Shown here piece by piece: positions 54,704 through 63,578 of a stretch of DNA of 64,000 nucleotides. The stretch's first letter is position 1. Each line of letters begins with the position of its first letter. The notes beneath the pieces are model-generated. The model saw nothing but the letters and a program-made list of their open reading frames with translations. It was not told the origin of the DNA and made no database searches. A program made the translations under genes and the position numbers. Source of the DNA: Actinobacteria bacterium UBA2272. GTDB taxonomy: Bacteria > Actinomycetota > Coriobacteriia > Anaerosomatales > Anaerosomataceae. Location of the stretch: assembly GCA_002347725.1 (NCBI GenBank), contig DDXA01000004.1:1-64000 (forward strand), written 5' to 3'.

Positions 54704-56398
54704 TCAGGACAGCCCGACCACGTTCCCGTCGGCGTCGATATCGATATGCTCGCCGGCCGGGGATGCCGGCAGACCGGGCATCGTGGTGATGTCGCCGCAC
54801 AGTGCATAGACGAAGCCCGCGCCAGCCGAGACGTGCACTTCGCGGACCGGCAGCCGCCACCCGGTAGGTGCCCCTTTGAGCGCCGGATCGTGAGAGAGCG
54901 AGAGGTGGGTCTTGGCCATGCACACCGGCAGCTCGCACAGACCCGACTCGCTGATCGCCTGGATCGCACGCGATGCGCCGAACGAGAAGTCAACGCCGGA
55001 GGCACCGTAGACCTGCGTCGCGATGGTCGCGATCTTCTCCCGGATCGGCGCATCGCTCGGGTACGTGAACGCGAGCGACGACGGCTGTTCGCACGCCGCA
55101 ACGACCGCCGCCGCAAGCTCGAGGCCCCCCTGACCGCCCTCGGCATGCATGCGATGGGCCACGACATCGAACGCCCCGGCCTCGCGCGCGGCATCGGCGA
55201 TGAGCGCGTGCTCGGCGGGCGTGTCCGTCGGGAAGGTGTTGATGGCGACGACCACGGGGATGCCGAAGGACCGCACATTGCCGATCTGCTTGATGAGGTT
55301 GGGCATCCCGGCGGCCAGCGCGTCGAGATCCTCGGCCAGCATGGCCGGATCGAGCGACCCGCCGGCACGGACCTCGAAGCGGCCGGAGTGCGCCTTCAGG
55401 GCGCGCACCGTGGCTACGAGCACGGCGGCATCGGGGGCGAGACCGGAGGCGCGACACTTCATGTTGACGAACTTCTCGGCCCCCATGTCGGCCCCGAAAC
55501 CGGCCTCGGTCACCACGTAGTCGGCGAGTTTCAGCGCGATGCGGTCCGCGACGATCGAGCTGTTGCCCTGCGCGATGTTGGCGAACGGGCCCGCGTGCAC
55601 GAACACGGGGCCGCCCTCGAGGTCCTGCATCAGGTTGGGCTTGATGGTCTCGCGCATGAGCACCGTCATGGCGCCGGCGACCTTGAGGTCCTCGGCAGTC
55701 ACGGGGTCACCTGCCCGCGTGCGCGCCATGATGATCCGCCCGATGCGGGCGCGAAGGTCGCCGATGTCCTCGGCAAGCGCAAGGATCGCCATGAGCTCGC
55801 TTGCCACGGTGATCGCGAAATGGCCTTCACGCGGAACCCCGTGCATGCGGCCCCCGAGGCCGACGACGACGTTGCGCAGCGCGCGGTCGGAGATGTCGAG
55901 CACGCGTGGCCAACTGACCGCGTACGTGTCGATATCGAGCGGATTGCCGTGGTAGATGCTGTTGTCGATGAACGCCGAGCCGAGATTGTGCGCCGCGGTG
56001 ATCGCGTGCACATCGCCGGTGAGGTGCAAGTTGATGTCCTCCATCGGGACCACCTGCGAGTACCCGCCGCCTGCCGCGCCGCCCTTGATGCCGAACACCG
56101 GGCCGAGCGACGGCTGCCGGATGCAGGAGAACGCCGAGTGACCGGCGGCGCGCAGCGCCTGCCCCAGACCGACGGTGGTGAGCGTCTTGCCCTCGCCGAG
56201 CGGCGTTGGCGTTATGGCCGTGACGAGCACGTAGCGGCCGTTCGGGCAATCCCTCATCCGCTCGAGCACGCGCAGAGAGACCTTGGCCTTGAACCTGCCG
56301 TTCGGCTCGACCTCATCGGGCTCGATGCCGATCTCCTCGGCGATCTGGCGGGCGGGACGCAGCCGGGCCTCATGGGCGATATCGATGTCGGAGAACAT
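54704..56398 (-). CDS. fhs: Formate--tetrahydrofolate ligase
   Basis: 564 aa. Makes 10-formyl-THF from formate, THF and ATP, used in one-carbon metabolism and in the methyl branch of the Wood-Ljungdahl pathway. The family signature and P-loop TPTPLGEGKTLTTVGLGQAL, the IKGGAAGGGYSQVVPMEDIN block and GFGADMGAEKFVNMKCR are visible. The ATG follows AAGGAG. No other Wood-Ljungdahl gene is in the window, so acetogenesis cannot be claimed. Nothing recognisable lies between its start and tRNA-His. Confidence 0.97.
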   Translation of the reverse strand: MFSDIDIAHEARLRPARQIAEEIGIEPDEVEPNGRFKAKVSLRVLERMRDCPNGRYVLVTAITPTPLGEGKTLTTVGLGQALRAAGHSAFSCIRQPSLGPVFGIKGGAAGGGYSQVVPMEDINLHLTGDVHAITAAHNLGSAFIDNSIYHGNPLDIDTYAVSWPRVLDISDRALRNVVVGLGGRMHGVPREGHFAITVASELMAILALAEDIGDLRARIGRIIMARTRAGDPVTAEDLKVAGAMTVLMRETIKPNLMQDLEGGPVFVHAGPFANIAQGNSSIVADRIALKLADYVVTEAGFGADMGAEKFVNMKCRASGLAPDAAVLVATVRALKAHSGRFEVRAGGSLDPAMLAEDLDALAAGMPNLIKQIGNVRSFGIPVVVAINTFPTDTPAEHALIADAAREAGAFDVVAHRMHAEGGQGGLELAAAVVAACEQPSSLAFTYPSDAPIREKIATIATQVYGASGVDFSFGASRAIQAISESGLCELPVCMAKTHLSLSHDPALKGAPTGWRLPVREVHVSAGAGFVYALCGDITTMPGLPASPAGEHIDIDADGNVVGLS

Positions 56399-56530
56399 GG
56401 CGGCTCCTTCTTCACGACCGTGGTGGTACGCACCGTACGCGGCCCGTATGTTCATGCCCCTGACGGGCGCGAAATCCACCGGACGCACGACGACGACCCG
56501 CACTCGGCGGGCCGTCGCATCGACTTTGAA

Positions 56531-56608
56531 TGGGGTGGGTAACGGGACTTGAACCCGCGGCCTCCGGAGCCACAGTCCGGCGCTCTAACCAACTGAGCTA
56601 CACCCACC
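56531..56608 (-). tRNA. tRNA-His (GUG anticodon)
   Basis: Minus-strand cloverleaf with anticodon loop CTGTGGC (GUG). The acceptor carries the extra G at -1 (complement of 56608) paired with discriminator C, the His identity feature, encoded in the DNA; CCA is encoded. Confidence 0.95.
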
Positions 56609-56619
56609 ATGTGAGGTGC

Positions 56620-56696
56620 TGGCACGCCCGGAGGGATTCGAACCCCCGACCTAGAGATTAGAAGTCTCCCGCTCTATCCAGCTGAGCTACGGGCGC
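56620..56696 (-). tRNA. tRNA-Arg (UCU anticodon)
   Basis: Acceptor GCGCCCG/CGGGCGT, anticodon loop CTTCTAA giving UCU, T-loop GGTTCGAATCC, CCA encoded. It lies 11 bases upstream of tRNA-His in the transcript. Confidence 0.95.
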
Positions 56697-56788
56697 ATGT
56701 CCGAGCGCCTGCCGGAGTGCCGAGTGAGAACGGTACCCGCGGACGCCCTACCTTGTCAATCGGCCCCACCGGGACCGGGTGTCGACTA

Positions 56789-56864
56789 TGGAGCGGCGGA
56801 CGGGACTCGAACCCGCAACAATCAGCTTGGAAGGCTGATGCTCTACCAATTGAACTACCGCCGC
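56789..56864 (-). tRNA. tRNA-Gly (UCC anticodon)
   Basis: Acceptor GCGGCGG/CCGCCGC, anticodon loop CTTCCAA giving UCC, T-loop GGTTCGAGTCC, CCA encoded. It follows tRNA-Pro by four bases. Confidence 0.95.
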
Positions 56865-56868
56865 GTAC

Positions 56869-56945
56869 TGGTCGGGCCGACAGGATTCGAACCTGCGACC
56901 CTCTGCTCCCAAAGCAGATGCGCTACCAAGCTGCGCTACGGCCCG
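56869..56945 (-). tRNA. tRNA-Pro (UGG anticodon)
   Basis: Acceptor CGGGCCG/CGGCCCG, anticodon loop TTTGGGA giving UGG, T-loop GGTTCGAATCC, ACCA encoded. It is the first tRNA of the cluster Pro-Gly-Arg-His. Confidence 0.95.
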
Positions 56946-56998
56946 ACCTCGAACCCGAGCAAGGGCCCTCGCGGACCGCGTGCTCGAGAGCATCGACC

Positions 56999-57027
56999 AG
57001 TATAGGGGCGGCACGTGGCGCGGGCAA
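56999..57027 (-). promoter_or_regulatory. Promoter of the tRNA cluster
   Basis: Minus-strand -35 TTGCCC (complement of 57022-57027), 17-base spacer, -10 TATACT (complement of 56999-57004), about 50 bases before tRNA-Pro. Confidence 0.65.
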
Positions 57028-57077
57028 ATGCCACCTTGATCACGTCCGGCGAACGGGACATCCCGCTGCGCGCGCCT

Positions 57078-57686
57078 CTAGGTGTCGAGCGCGGCCCTGA
57101 GCGCCCGGAGGGCCGCCCCCCGGTGGCTGATCGCGTTCTTCTCGGCGAGATCGAGTTCGGCCATCGTGCGACCCGGCACCGCATCCGGCAAGAACAGCGG
57201 GTCGTAGCCGAAACCGCCCTCACCGCGCGCCTCGTAGCCGATAGCCCCCTCGCATGCACCCACCGCGACCGTCTCCGATCCGTCCTCGTCGATGAGCACG
57301 ATCACGCTTCGGAACCGCGCGGTGCGCATCTCGGCGGGGACCTCGGCAAGCGCGCCTAAGAGCTTCGCATTGTTGTCCGCGTCGGTGGCATCGGCGCCCG
57401 CGTACCGCGACGAGTACACGCCCGGCTCTCCGCCGAGCGCGTCGACCTGCAGGCCGCTGTCATCGGCAAGCGCCGGCAGCCCTAAGGCTTGGTGATACGC
57501 CTGCGCCTTGAGCCGGGCGTTGGCCTCGAAGGTGTCGCCGGTCTCCTCGACATCGAGCGGCTCTCCTCCGAGGTCGGCGGCGGTCACGAACTCCCACCCC
57601 GCGAAGTCGAGCGCCGAGCGGATCTCGGCCAGCTTGCCGCGGTTGGCCGTGGCGACCACGACGCGCCGGACGCTAGCCCCGCTCAC
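57078..57686 (-). CDS. rdgB: XTP/dITP diphosphatase (Ham1/RdgB family)
   Basis: 202 aa nucleotide-pool cleaner that hydrolyses ITP, dITP and XTP. Family motifs are VVATANRGKLAEIRSAL, FEANARLKAQAYHQ, ALADDSGLQVDALGG and GFGYDPLFLPD, with the terminal SHRGAALRAL. The GTG start follows GAGG and overlaps the rph stop by 14 bases; rph-rdgB is a conserved pair. Confidence 0.95.
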   Translation of the reverse strand: MSGASVRRVVVATANRGKLAEIRSALDFAGWEFVTAADLGGEPLDVEETGDTFEANARLKAQAYHQALGLPALADDSGLQVDALGGEPGVYSSRYAGADATDADNNAKLLGALAEVPAEMRTARFRSVIVLIDEDGSETVAVGACEGAIGYEARGEGGFGYDPLFLPDAVPGRTMAELDLAEKNAISHRGAALRALRAALDT

Positions 57687-58422
57687 TGAAGGCCTCGATG
57701 TCCTCGGCCAGCACTCGACGCTGGATGGTCACGAGATGAGCCGCTCCCTCGGCGGCAAGGTCGAGCAGCTCGTCGAGACGCGCTCGGTCGAACGGCGTGC
57801 GCTCCCCGGTGCCCTGCACCTCGATGAAACGTCCGCGTCCGTCACAGACGACGTTCATGTCCACCTCGGCGTTCGAGTCCTCGTTGTACTCGAGGTCAAG
57901 GCACATGACGCCGTCGACCACGCCCACCGAGGTGGCCGCGATGTTGTCGATGACCGGGCTCTCGGCGATGCGTCCTGCGACACGCCACGTCTCGAACGCG
58001 TCGCTCATCGCTATGAAAGCGCCGGTGATCGCTGCCGTGCGCGTGCCGCCGTCGGCCTGGATGACGTCACAGTCGACGGTGAGCGTGCACTCCCCGCCCA
58101 TGCCGCCCATGTCCACGGCGGTGCGCAGCGACCGTCCGATGAGCCGCTGGATCTCGTGCGTGCGCCCGCTCGGCGCACCGAGACTCACCTCACGCCTCGA
58201 GCGCGTGTGCGTGGACGCCGGCAGGAGTGAGTACTCGGCCGTGACCCAGCCAAGACCGCTTCCCCGGCGCCACCCGGCTACGGTGTCGGCGATGGTGGCC
58301 GCGCACAGCACCTTCGTGTCGCCGAGTTCGAACAAGCACGAGCCGTGCGCGTGCTTGAGATAGCGTCGCGTGATGGTGACGGGCCGCATCTCGCGAAGCC
58401 CTCGGCCTGCCGTCCGTTCCAC
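57673..58422 (-). CDS. rph: Ribonuclease PH
   Basis: 249 aa phosphorolytic 3'-5' exoribonuclease trimming tRNA 3' ends. Family features are RPVTITRRYLKHAHGSCL, VTAEYSLLPAST, EIQRLIGRSLRTAVD and CDVIQADGGTRTAAITGAF. The GTG start has GGAGG six bases upstream. It follows the MBL hydrolase by 11 bases. Confidence 0.96.
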   Translation of the reverse strand: MERTAGRGLREMRPVTITRRYLKHAHGSCLFELGDTKVLCAATIADTVAGWRRGSGLGWVTAEYSLLPASTHTRSRREVSLGAPSGRTHEIQRLIGRSLRTAVDMGGMGGECTLTVDCDVIQADGGTRTAAITGAFIAMSDAFETWRVAGRIAESPVIDNIAATSVGVVDGVMCLDLEYNEDSNAEVDMNVVCDGRGRFIEVQGTGERTPFDRARLDELLDLAAEGAAHLVTIQRRVLAEDIEAFSERG

Positions 58423-58433
58423 AAGCAGCCTCC

Positions 58434-59186
58434 TCAGCTGTCGATGTCGATGGTGTCGAGCTCATCGGCCACGATAACACGCCCGGCGAAGCGCTCGCCC
58501 GCCTCACGCGCGGCCGCCTCGCGGTCGACCGTAGGCCACAGGTGCGACAGCACGAGGGTGTGGGCACCCGCCTCCTCGGCGAGTGTGGCCGAGAGCGCAG
58601 GTGACAGATGGGGGGCCCGGCCTTCGTACCCGGGCGGAAGCGTCGCGTCGGCGATGATGACATCGGCTCCGCGGACCGCCGCAGTGACAGCAGGCCCGGC
58701 CGCCGTGTCCGAGGTGTAGACGAGCACGCTCTGGCCGACCGATACGCGCAGCGCGAACGTCGGGGAGAGATGGTCCACCTCGGCCGCCACGATCGCAAAC
58801 GGGCCGACCGATACCTGCCGTCCGGCGACGATGTCGTGTGGCCGAAACGCCTCGGCGAGCTCGACTGTGCCACGCGCGGTGAGCATCGCGCCGAGACGCT
58901 CGAACAGCCCCGGAGGAAGGTGTATGTCCAGCGGCGGACACGGCCCCTCGGGCGCCCAGCGCAACGCTGCCTGCAGCGCGTAGACGTCCGCGAAGTGGTC
59001 GATGTGGGCGTGGGTCACGAACACCGCGGCGAGTCGCGTGGGGTCCATGAGCTTCGCGAGATTGGCGAGCACGCCGTTGCCGCAGTCGAGCAGGATCGCG
59101 GCGCCATCGTGCTCTACGACGTGACCCGCGCAGGCATGCCCGGCTCCGGGATACGAGGCGCCCGATCCCAGGACCGTCAGCCGCAC
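58434..59186 (-). CDS. MBL-fold metallo-hydrolase (RNase Z-like)
   Basis: 250 aa with the metallo-beta-lactamase signature THAHIDH (the HxHxDH metal site), preceded by LLDCGNGVLANL and followed by VDHLSPTFALRV, YTSDTAAGP, DATLPPGY and LVLSHLWP, as in RNase Z / phosphodiesterase-like members. It lacks the long exosite insert of classical RNase Z, so tRNA processing is uncertain although rph is next. The GTG start follows GAGGGGG and overlaps the murI stop by ten bases. Confidence 0.85.
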   Translation of the reverse strand: MRLTVLGSGASYPGAGHACAGHVVEHDGAAILLDCGNGVLANLAKLMDPTRLAAVFVTHAHIDHFADVYALQAALRWAPEGPCPPLDIHLPPGLFERLGAMLTARGTVELAEAFRPHDIVAGRQVSVGPFAIVAAEVDHLSPTFALRVSVGQSVLVYTSDTAAGPAVTAAVRGADVIIADATLPPGYEGRAPHLSPALSATLAEEAGAHTLVLSHLWPTVDREAAAREAGERFAGRVIVADELDTIDIDS

Positions 59187-60103
59187 TGCGCCCCCTCGGC
59201 CTCGTGTTCGGCGAGGAGCGCCTGCAGCCGGTCGTCGAGCAACACTTCGAGATCGCCGAGCGATACGTGCTCGGCCCGGGCGATCGGACGCTGCAAGACG
59301 CGCGCGCCGAGCGAGCGGAACTCCACGGCGTCGCCGGTGGTCGCGAAGAGCTCGCTGCGCGCCGCACCGTCACCCGCCAGCTGGCCGCGCGCGGCAAGCG
59401 TCTCGGCCACTTCACGGGCGGTCTCCTCGGCCGACGAGATGAGCCGCACCCGCGCTCCGATCACCTGCTGGATCGCGGGCGCGAGCAGAGGGAAGTGGGT
59501 GCAGCCGAGAACGAGCGTGTCGATGCCATTGCGCTTGAGCGGATCGAGGTAGTCACGCGCCATCTCGTAGAACGAAGGGCGGATGAACACGCCGGTCATG
59601 CTTGCAAGCCAGTCCTCCAGCGTGCCGCCCCCCATGCGCAGACCCTGCTCGACGAGATCCACGAAGCGCGGTGCTGCGGCCGAGTAGACCGTGACACCCG
59701 CGTCGAGCGCGCGTACGGCATTGCTGTAGGCTCCCGACTGGATCGTACCGACGGTCCCGATGACTCCCACGCGCCGGTTGACCGTCGCCTTGACCGCCGC
59801 ACGCGCACCCGGCTCTACGACACCGATGACCGGCACGTCGAAGGCGCGCTGCGCCAAAGCGAGTCCGGCGGCGCTTGCCGTGTTACAGGCGATGACGATC
59901 ATCTTGACGCGCTGCTGCGTGAGCCACGCACCGATCTCGAGGACGAACGCTCGCACTTGCTCGGGAGTGCGCGGTCCGTACGGACATCTCGCAGTGTCGC
60001 CGAGATACACGATGCCCTCATCGGGCAGCGCGCGCATGATCTCACTGGCGACCGTGAGGCCGCCCAGACCGGAGTCGAAGATGCCGATAGGGAGCGTGTG
60101 CAT
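59177..60103 (-). CDS. murI: Glutamate racemase
   Basis: 308 aa cofactor-independent racemase supplying D-glutamate for peptidoglycan. The catalytic pair of cysteines lies in ACNTASAAG and GCTHFPLL; IGIFDSGLGGLTV and YLGDTARCPYG are standard N-terminal motifs. The C-terminus is longer than usual by about 40 residues (to EHEAEGAQCG). A TATACT box lies 8 bases before the ATG but without a good -35. Confidence 0.95.
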   Translation of the reverse strand: MHTLPIGIFDSGLGGLTVASEIMRALPDEGIVYLGDTARCPYGPRTPEQVRAFVLEIGAWLTQQRVKMIVIACNTASAAGLALAQRAFDVPVIGVVEPGARAAVKATVNRRVGVIGTVGTIQSGAYSNAVRALDAGVTVYSAAAPRFVDLVEQGLRMGGGTLEDWLASMTGVFIRPSFYEMARDYLDPLKRNGIDTLVLGCTHFPLLAPAIQQVIGARVRLISSAEETAREVAETLAARGQLAGDGAARSELFATTGDAVEFRSLGARVLQRPIARAEHVSLGDLEVLLDDRLQALLAEHEAEGAQCG

Positions 60104-60133
60104 GCGAGTGAGTATAGCCCCTCGGGACGTTGG

Positions 60134-61195
60134 CTAACCGGCACTGACGAGGCGCTCGATCTCCTCGGCTATCTCGTGCACGGGAAGCACCTTGTCGGCC
60201 GCACCCGCGTCGATGGCCGCCTTCGGCATGCCCCAAACGGTCGACGTCGCCTCGTCCTGGGCGATCGTCGGCGCACCCTTATGGTGCATAGAGAGCAGAC
60301 CTCGCGCGCCATCGGCCCCCATACCGGTGAGCAGCACCCCGACGGCCCGCCGCGAGTAGCTGAGCGCCACCGACTCGAACAGCGTGTCTGCCGACGGGAT
60401 GTAGAGCTGACCCGGTTTGGGCACCGTGAAACGCAGCGTTCTGCCGTCGACCTCCATGTTCGAGCCCGTTGCGGCGAGATACGCCGTTCCCGGCTCGAGC
60501 ACTCCCCCTTCGGTGGCCGCTGCGACCTTGATCTTGCAGCCCGCGTCGAGCCAGGTGGCAAGCCCCGGCACGAACCCGTCGGCGATGTGCTGGGCGATGA
60601 CGACAGGCACCGTCAGGTCCGCGGGCAGCCGCCCGAGGACGTTGAGCAGCGCCGAGGGGCCTCCCGTCGACGAGCCGATCGCCACGAGAGAGACGGCGCC
60701 CGCCGAGCGATCCACGTCACGCTCGGCGCCCGGCTGCTGTCCGTACGCCGGGCTCCGTCTCCCCCGTACATGGGTGATGACCTTCACCCGGGAGAGGATC
60801 TTCACGCGACGGATGACGTCCCGGCCGATGGCATCGAGCGCCGCCCAGTCTTTCGGCTCGGGCTTCTTGATGACCTCGAGTGCGCCGATCGCGAGTGCGT
60901 CGAACGCACGGCCCATCCCTTCGCCGTAGACCGATGACGAGACGACGAGTATGGGCGTAGGCGTGAAGGCCATGATCCTCTCGGTGGCCTCGAGCCCGTC
61001 CATGACCGGCATGTGGATGTCCATCGTGACCAGATCGGGCTTGAGGCGCGCGACCGCCTCAACCGCTTCCTGGCCGTTGCGTGCGATACCGACCACTTCG
61101 ATCGCCGGATCACTCGCGAGTATCTGGGAGAGCATCTCCCGGGCTACGAGTGAATCGTCCGCGATCAAGACGCGGATCGTGTCTCCGCCTGTCAC
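60134..61195 (-). CDS. cheB: Chemotaxis response regulator protein-glutamate methylesterase
   Basis: 353 aa. The receiver domain (VLIADDS; phospho-acceptor Asp59 in TMDIHMPVMDG) is joined to the methylesterase domain with catalytic Ser in IGSSTGGPSAL, His in VIAQHIADGF and Asp in LTGMGADGARG. It demethylates (and deamidates) receptors during adaptation. It starts 22 bases after cheA; the GTG is preceded by AAAGGGGGG. No cheR is in the window. Confidence 0.96.
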   Translation of the reverse strand: MTGGDTIRVLIADDSLVAREMLSQILASDPAIEVVGIARNGQEAVEAVARLKPDLVTMDIHMPVMDGLEATERIMAFTPTPILVVSSSVYGEGMGRAFDALAIGALEVIKKPEPKDWAALDAIGRDVIRRVKILSRVKVITHVRGRRSPAYGQQPGAERDVDRSAGAVSLVAIGSSTGGPSALLNVLGRLPADLTVPVVIAQHIADGFVPGLATWLDAGCKIKVAAATEGGVLEPGTAYLAATGSNMEVDGRTLRFTVPKPGQLYIPSADTLFESVALSYSRRAVGVLLTGMGADGARGLLSMHHKGAPTIAQDEATSTVWGMPKAAIDAGAADKVLPVHEIAEEIERLVSAG

Positions 61196-61217
61196 ACGCC
61201 CCCCTTTGGGATCTACG

Positions 61218-63545
61218 TCAGCTGATGAGCCGCTCGACCGTGTCCAGGAGCGTGTCCTGGTTGAACACCGACTTGGTGATGTAGGCGTCGGCACCCGCGT
61301 TGATGCCCTCGGCCTTCTCCTCGTCACGCTCGAGCGAGGTGACGATGATGACCGGGATCGATGACAGCATGTCGTCGGCCTTGATGGCCCTGGTCAACTC
61401 GAAGCCGGTCATGTTGGGCATCTGCACGTCCGTGACGACCGCGTCCGGGCTCAGACCCTCGCGGAGCTTGGCGAGCCCCTGCGCGCCATCGGTGGCCGTC
61501 TCCACGATGTAGCCGGCAGCCTCGAAGATCGAACGCTCGAGCTCACGCGTCGTGAAAGAGTCCTCGCAGATGAGGACGCGGCGCGGTCCGCCTTCCTGCT
61601 CCTTGACCGTGCTGCCCGCGCGACGCGAGCGCATGCCGGTCATCTGACGGCCGTTGGCCATCAGGTCGGGTACGTTCAGGATCGGCACGACCTCCCCGGC
61701 GCCGAGGATCGTCACACCGGCGACGTTGTCGACGCGCTTGAGGTGCGAGCCGAGTGTCTTGATGACGATCTGCTGCTCGCCCACGAACTCGTCGACGATC
61801 AGACCGAGCCGGTGACCCGAGAAGCCGAGTGTGGCGATCGGGATCTTGTTCTCTGGCGCCGACACCGGATCGAGCCCAAGGATGTCGCGCAACTGCACGA
61901 GCGGGATCGTCCGCATCTGGCGCCTGATGACCTCTCGGCCCTCGACTTTGATCACCTCGGACGGCTCGACGCGCAGCGTCTCTTCGATCGACGAGGTGGG
62001 AAGTGCGAAGGTCTGTCCACTGACGCGCAGGAGCAACGCGCGGATGATCGCAAGCGTGAGCGGGATGGTGAGCCTGAAGGTACTGCCCTGCCCGAGCACC
62101 GAGTCGACATCGAGCGAGCCCTTGAGCCGTTCGACCACGAACTCACGCACCACGTCCATTCCCACGCCGCGACCCGACAGCTCGGTGATGATAGCCGCAG
62201 TGGAGAAGCCCTTCTCGAAGATGAGGTAGCTCGCCTCGCGATCGGACAGCGACTTGGCCTCGGACTCGGTGATATAGCCCTTCCGAACGGCGGCGGAGCG
62301 CACGCGTTCGGGATCGATGCCCGCGCCGTCATCGCTGATCTCGATGACGATGTGGTCGCCCTCCTGGCGCGCAACGAGCTTGATCGTCCCCTTGGCGGGC
62401 TTGCCTGCGGCGACCCGGTCGGCCTCCGGCTCGATGCCGTGGTCCACCGCGTTGCGCATGATGTGGATGAGAGGATCGTTGATCTCCTCGAGGACCTTCT
62501 TGTCGAGCTCCGTGTCCCCGCCTTCGATGATGAGTTCGACATCCTTCTTGTACTGCTTGGCAAGGTCCCGCATGGCCCGGGGAAACGTCGTGAACACCGT
62601 GCTGACCGGAAGCATGCGCAACTCCATCGCGTGCTCCTGCAGGTCCGCGACCACGGTGGAGGTACGCGACATGTCGTCGGCGTACTCCTTGGCGAGCGCG
62701 ACGAGCGCGCGTCGCTGGTCGCCGAACAGGTCGTCGAGTAGTCGGATGTCGTCCAGGAACGCGCCCTGCTCGTCGGCGGGCAGCATGCCGAGCATCGTCT
62801 TGATGCGGCCCCAGAGATTGTGGATGTCGGCACCCATGCCGGATACCGAGCGCAGGTCGCGAGCCCGCTGCTCGGCCTTGATCTGCGAGATGACGACCTC
62901 ACTGACGAGGTTGAGCAGCCGATCCACCTGACTCGTGCGGATGCGCACGGTCGCCTGGGTCTTGGACTTCAGCGTCTCCTCCCGCTGGGCGCGCTTCGGC
63001 CCGCTCGGAGCGCCGTCGTCCACGTCCTGGCCCTCATCGTCGTGCTCGTCGGCCTCGGCGTCCTCGGCCTCCTCGTCGAGCGCCGCCGCCTCGGCCGCAG
63101 CTTCCGCGGCGGCGACCTCCGCAGCCACAGCCGCTCCCGGCTCCGGCACGGGGGCGTCGCTGTTGGCCATAGCGACCAGTCGCCCGGTCACGCCCTCGAG
63201 ATCGGCCTCGGCCGCCGCATCCTTGCCGGCGTTCTCGGTGAGGAACACGACCGTGTCGAGCGCCTCGAAGAACGTGTCGCTCATGTCGGCGGTGTACGGG
63301 ATCATGCCCTCGCGCACTTTGACCATGATGTCTTCCATGCGATGCGCGATATCGGAGATCTCCATCAGCCCGACCATACGCGAGGAGCCCTTGAGTGTGT
63401 GGGCGTCACGCAGCCACTGATCGATGATCGGCCGATTGGCCGGATCGGCCTCCAGGTTGATGATGCCCTCGTTCAGCCGCTGGAGGAGGTCGGTTGCCTC
63501 CTCCTGGAACTTCGAGATGAACGCCGAGCGGTCGAACTCGACCAT
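61218..63545 (-). CDS. cheA: CheA histidine kinase with fused C-terminal receiver domain
   Basis: 775 aa. Hpt domain with phosphorylated His49 in DAHTLKGSS; an acidic Ala/Glu/Asp-rich linker (about 125-195) where the CheY-binding P2 domain would be; dimerisation helices; HATPase (HIMRNAVDHGIE, DDGAGIDPERV, GRGVGMDVV); a CheW-like domain; and a C-terminal receiver (RRVLICEDSFTTREL, VTDVQMPNMTG). The fusion is as in gliding/twitching-type (PilL/FrzE-like) systems. ATG follows AAGGAG. It lies between the receptor gene and cheB. Confidence 0.94.
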   Translation of the reverse strand: MVEFDRSAFISKFQEEATDLLQRLNEGIINLEADPANRPIIDQWLRDAHTLKGSSRMVGLMEISDIAHRMEDIMVKVREGMIPYTADMSDTFFEALDTVVFLTENAGKDAAAEADLEGVTGRLVAMANSDAPVPEPGAAVAAEVAAAEAAAEAAALDEEAEDAEADEHDDEGQDVDDGAPSGPKRAQREETLKSKTQATVRIRTSQVDRLLNLVSEVVISQIKAEQRARDLRSVSGMGADIHNLWGRIKTMLGMLPADEQGAFLDDIRLLDDLFGDQRRALVALAKEYADDMSRTSTVVADLQEHAMELRMLPVSTVFTTFPRAMRDLAKQYKKDVELIIEGGDTELDKKVLEEINDPLIHIMRNAVDHGIEPEADRVAAGKPAKGTIKLVARQEGDHIVIEISDDGAGIDPERVRSAAVRKGYITESEAKSLSDREASYLIFEKGFSTAAIITELSGRGVGMDVVREFVVERLKGSLDVDSVLGQGSTFRLTIPLTLAIIRALLLRVSGQTFALPTSSIEETLRVEPSEVIKVEGREVIRRQMRTIPLVQLRDILGLDPVSAPENKIPIATLGFSGHRLGLIVDEFVGEQQIVIKTLGSHLKRVDNVAGVTILGAGEVVPILNVPDLMANGRQMTGMRSRRAGSTVKEQEGGPRRVLICEDSFTTRELERSIFEAAGYIVETATDGAQGLAKLREGLSPDAVVTDVQMPNMTGFELTRAIKADDMLSSIPVIIVTSLERDEEKAEGINAGADAYITKSVFNQDTLLDTVERLIS

Positions 63546-63578
63546 GCCGTTACTCCTTCAGGCCCGCGACACAGGGCA

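Noticed and set aside
56531..56945. tRNA cluster as an integration hotspot
   Set aside because: No integrase, attachment-site repeat or change in gene content is seen on either side; neighbours are fhs and rdgB-rph.
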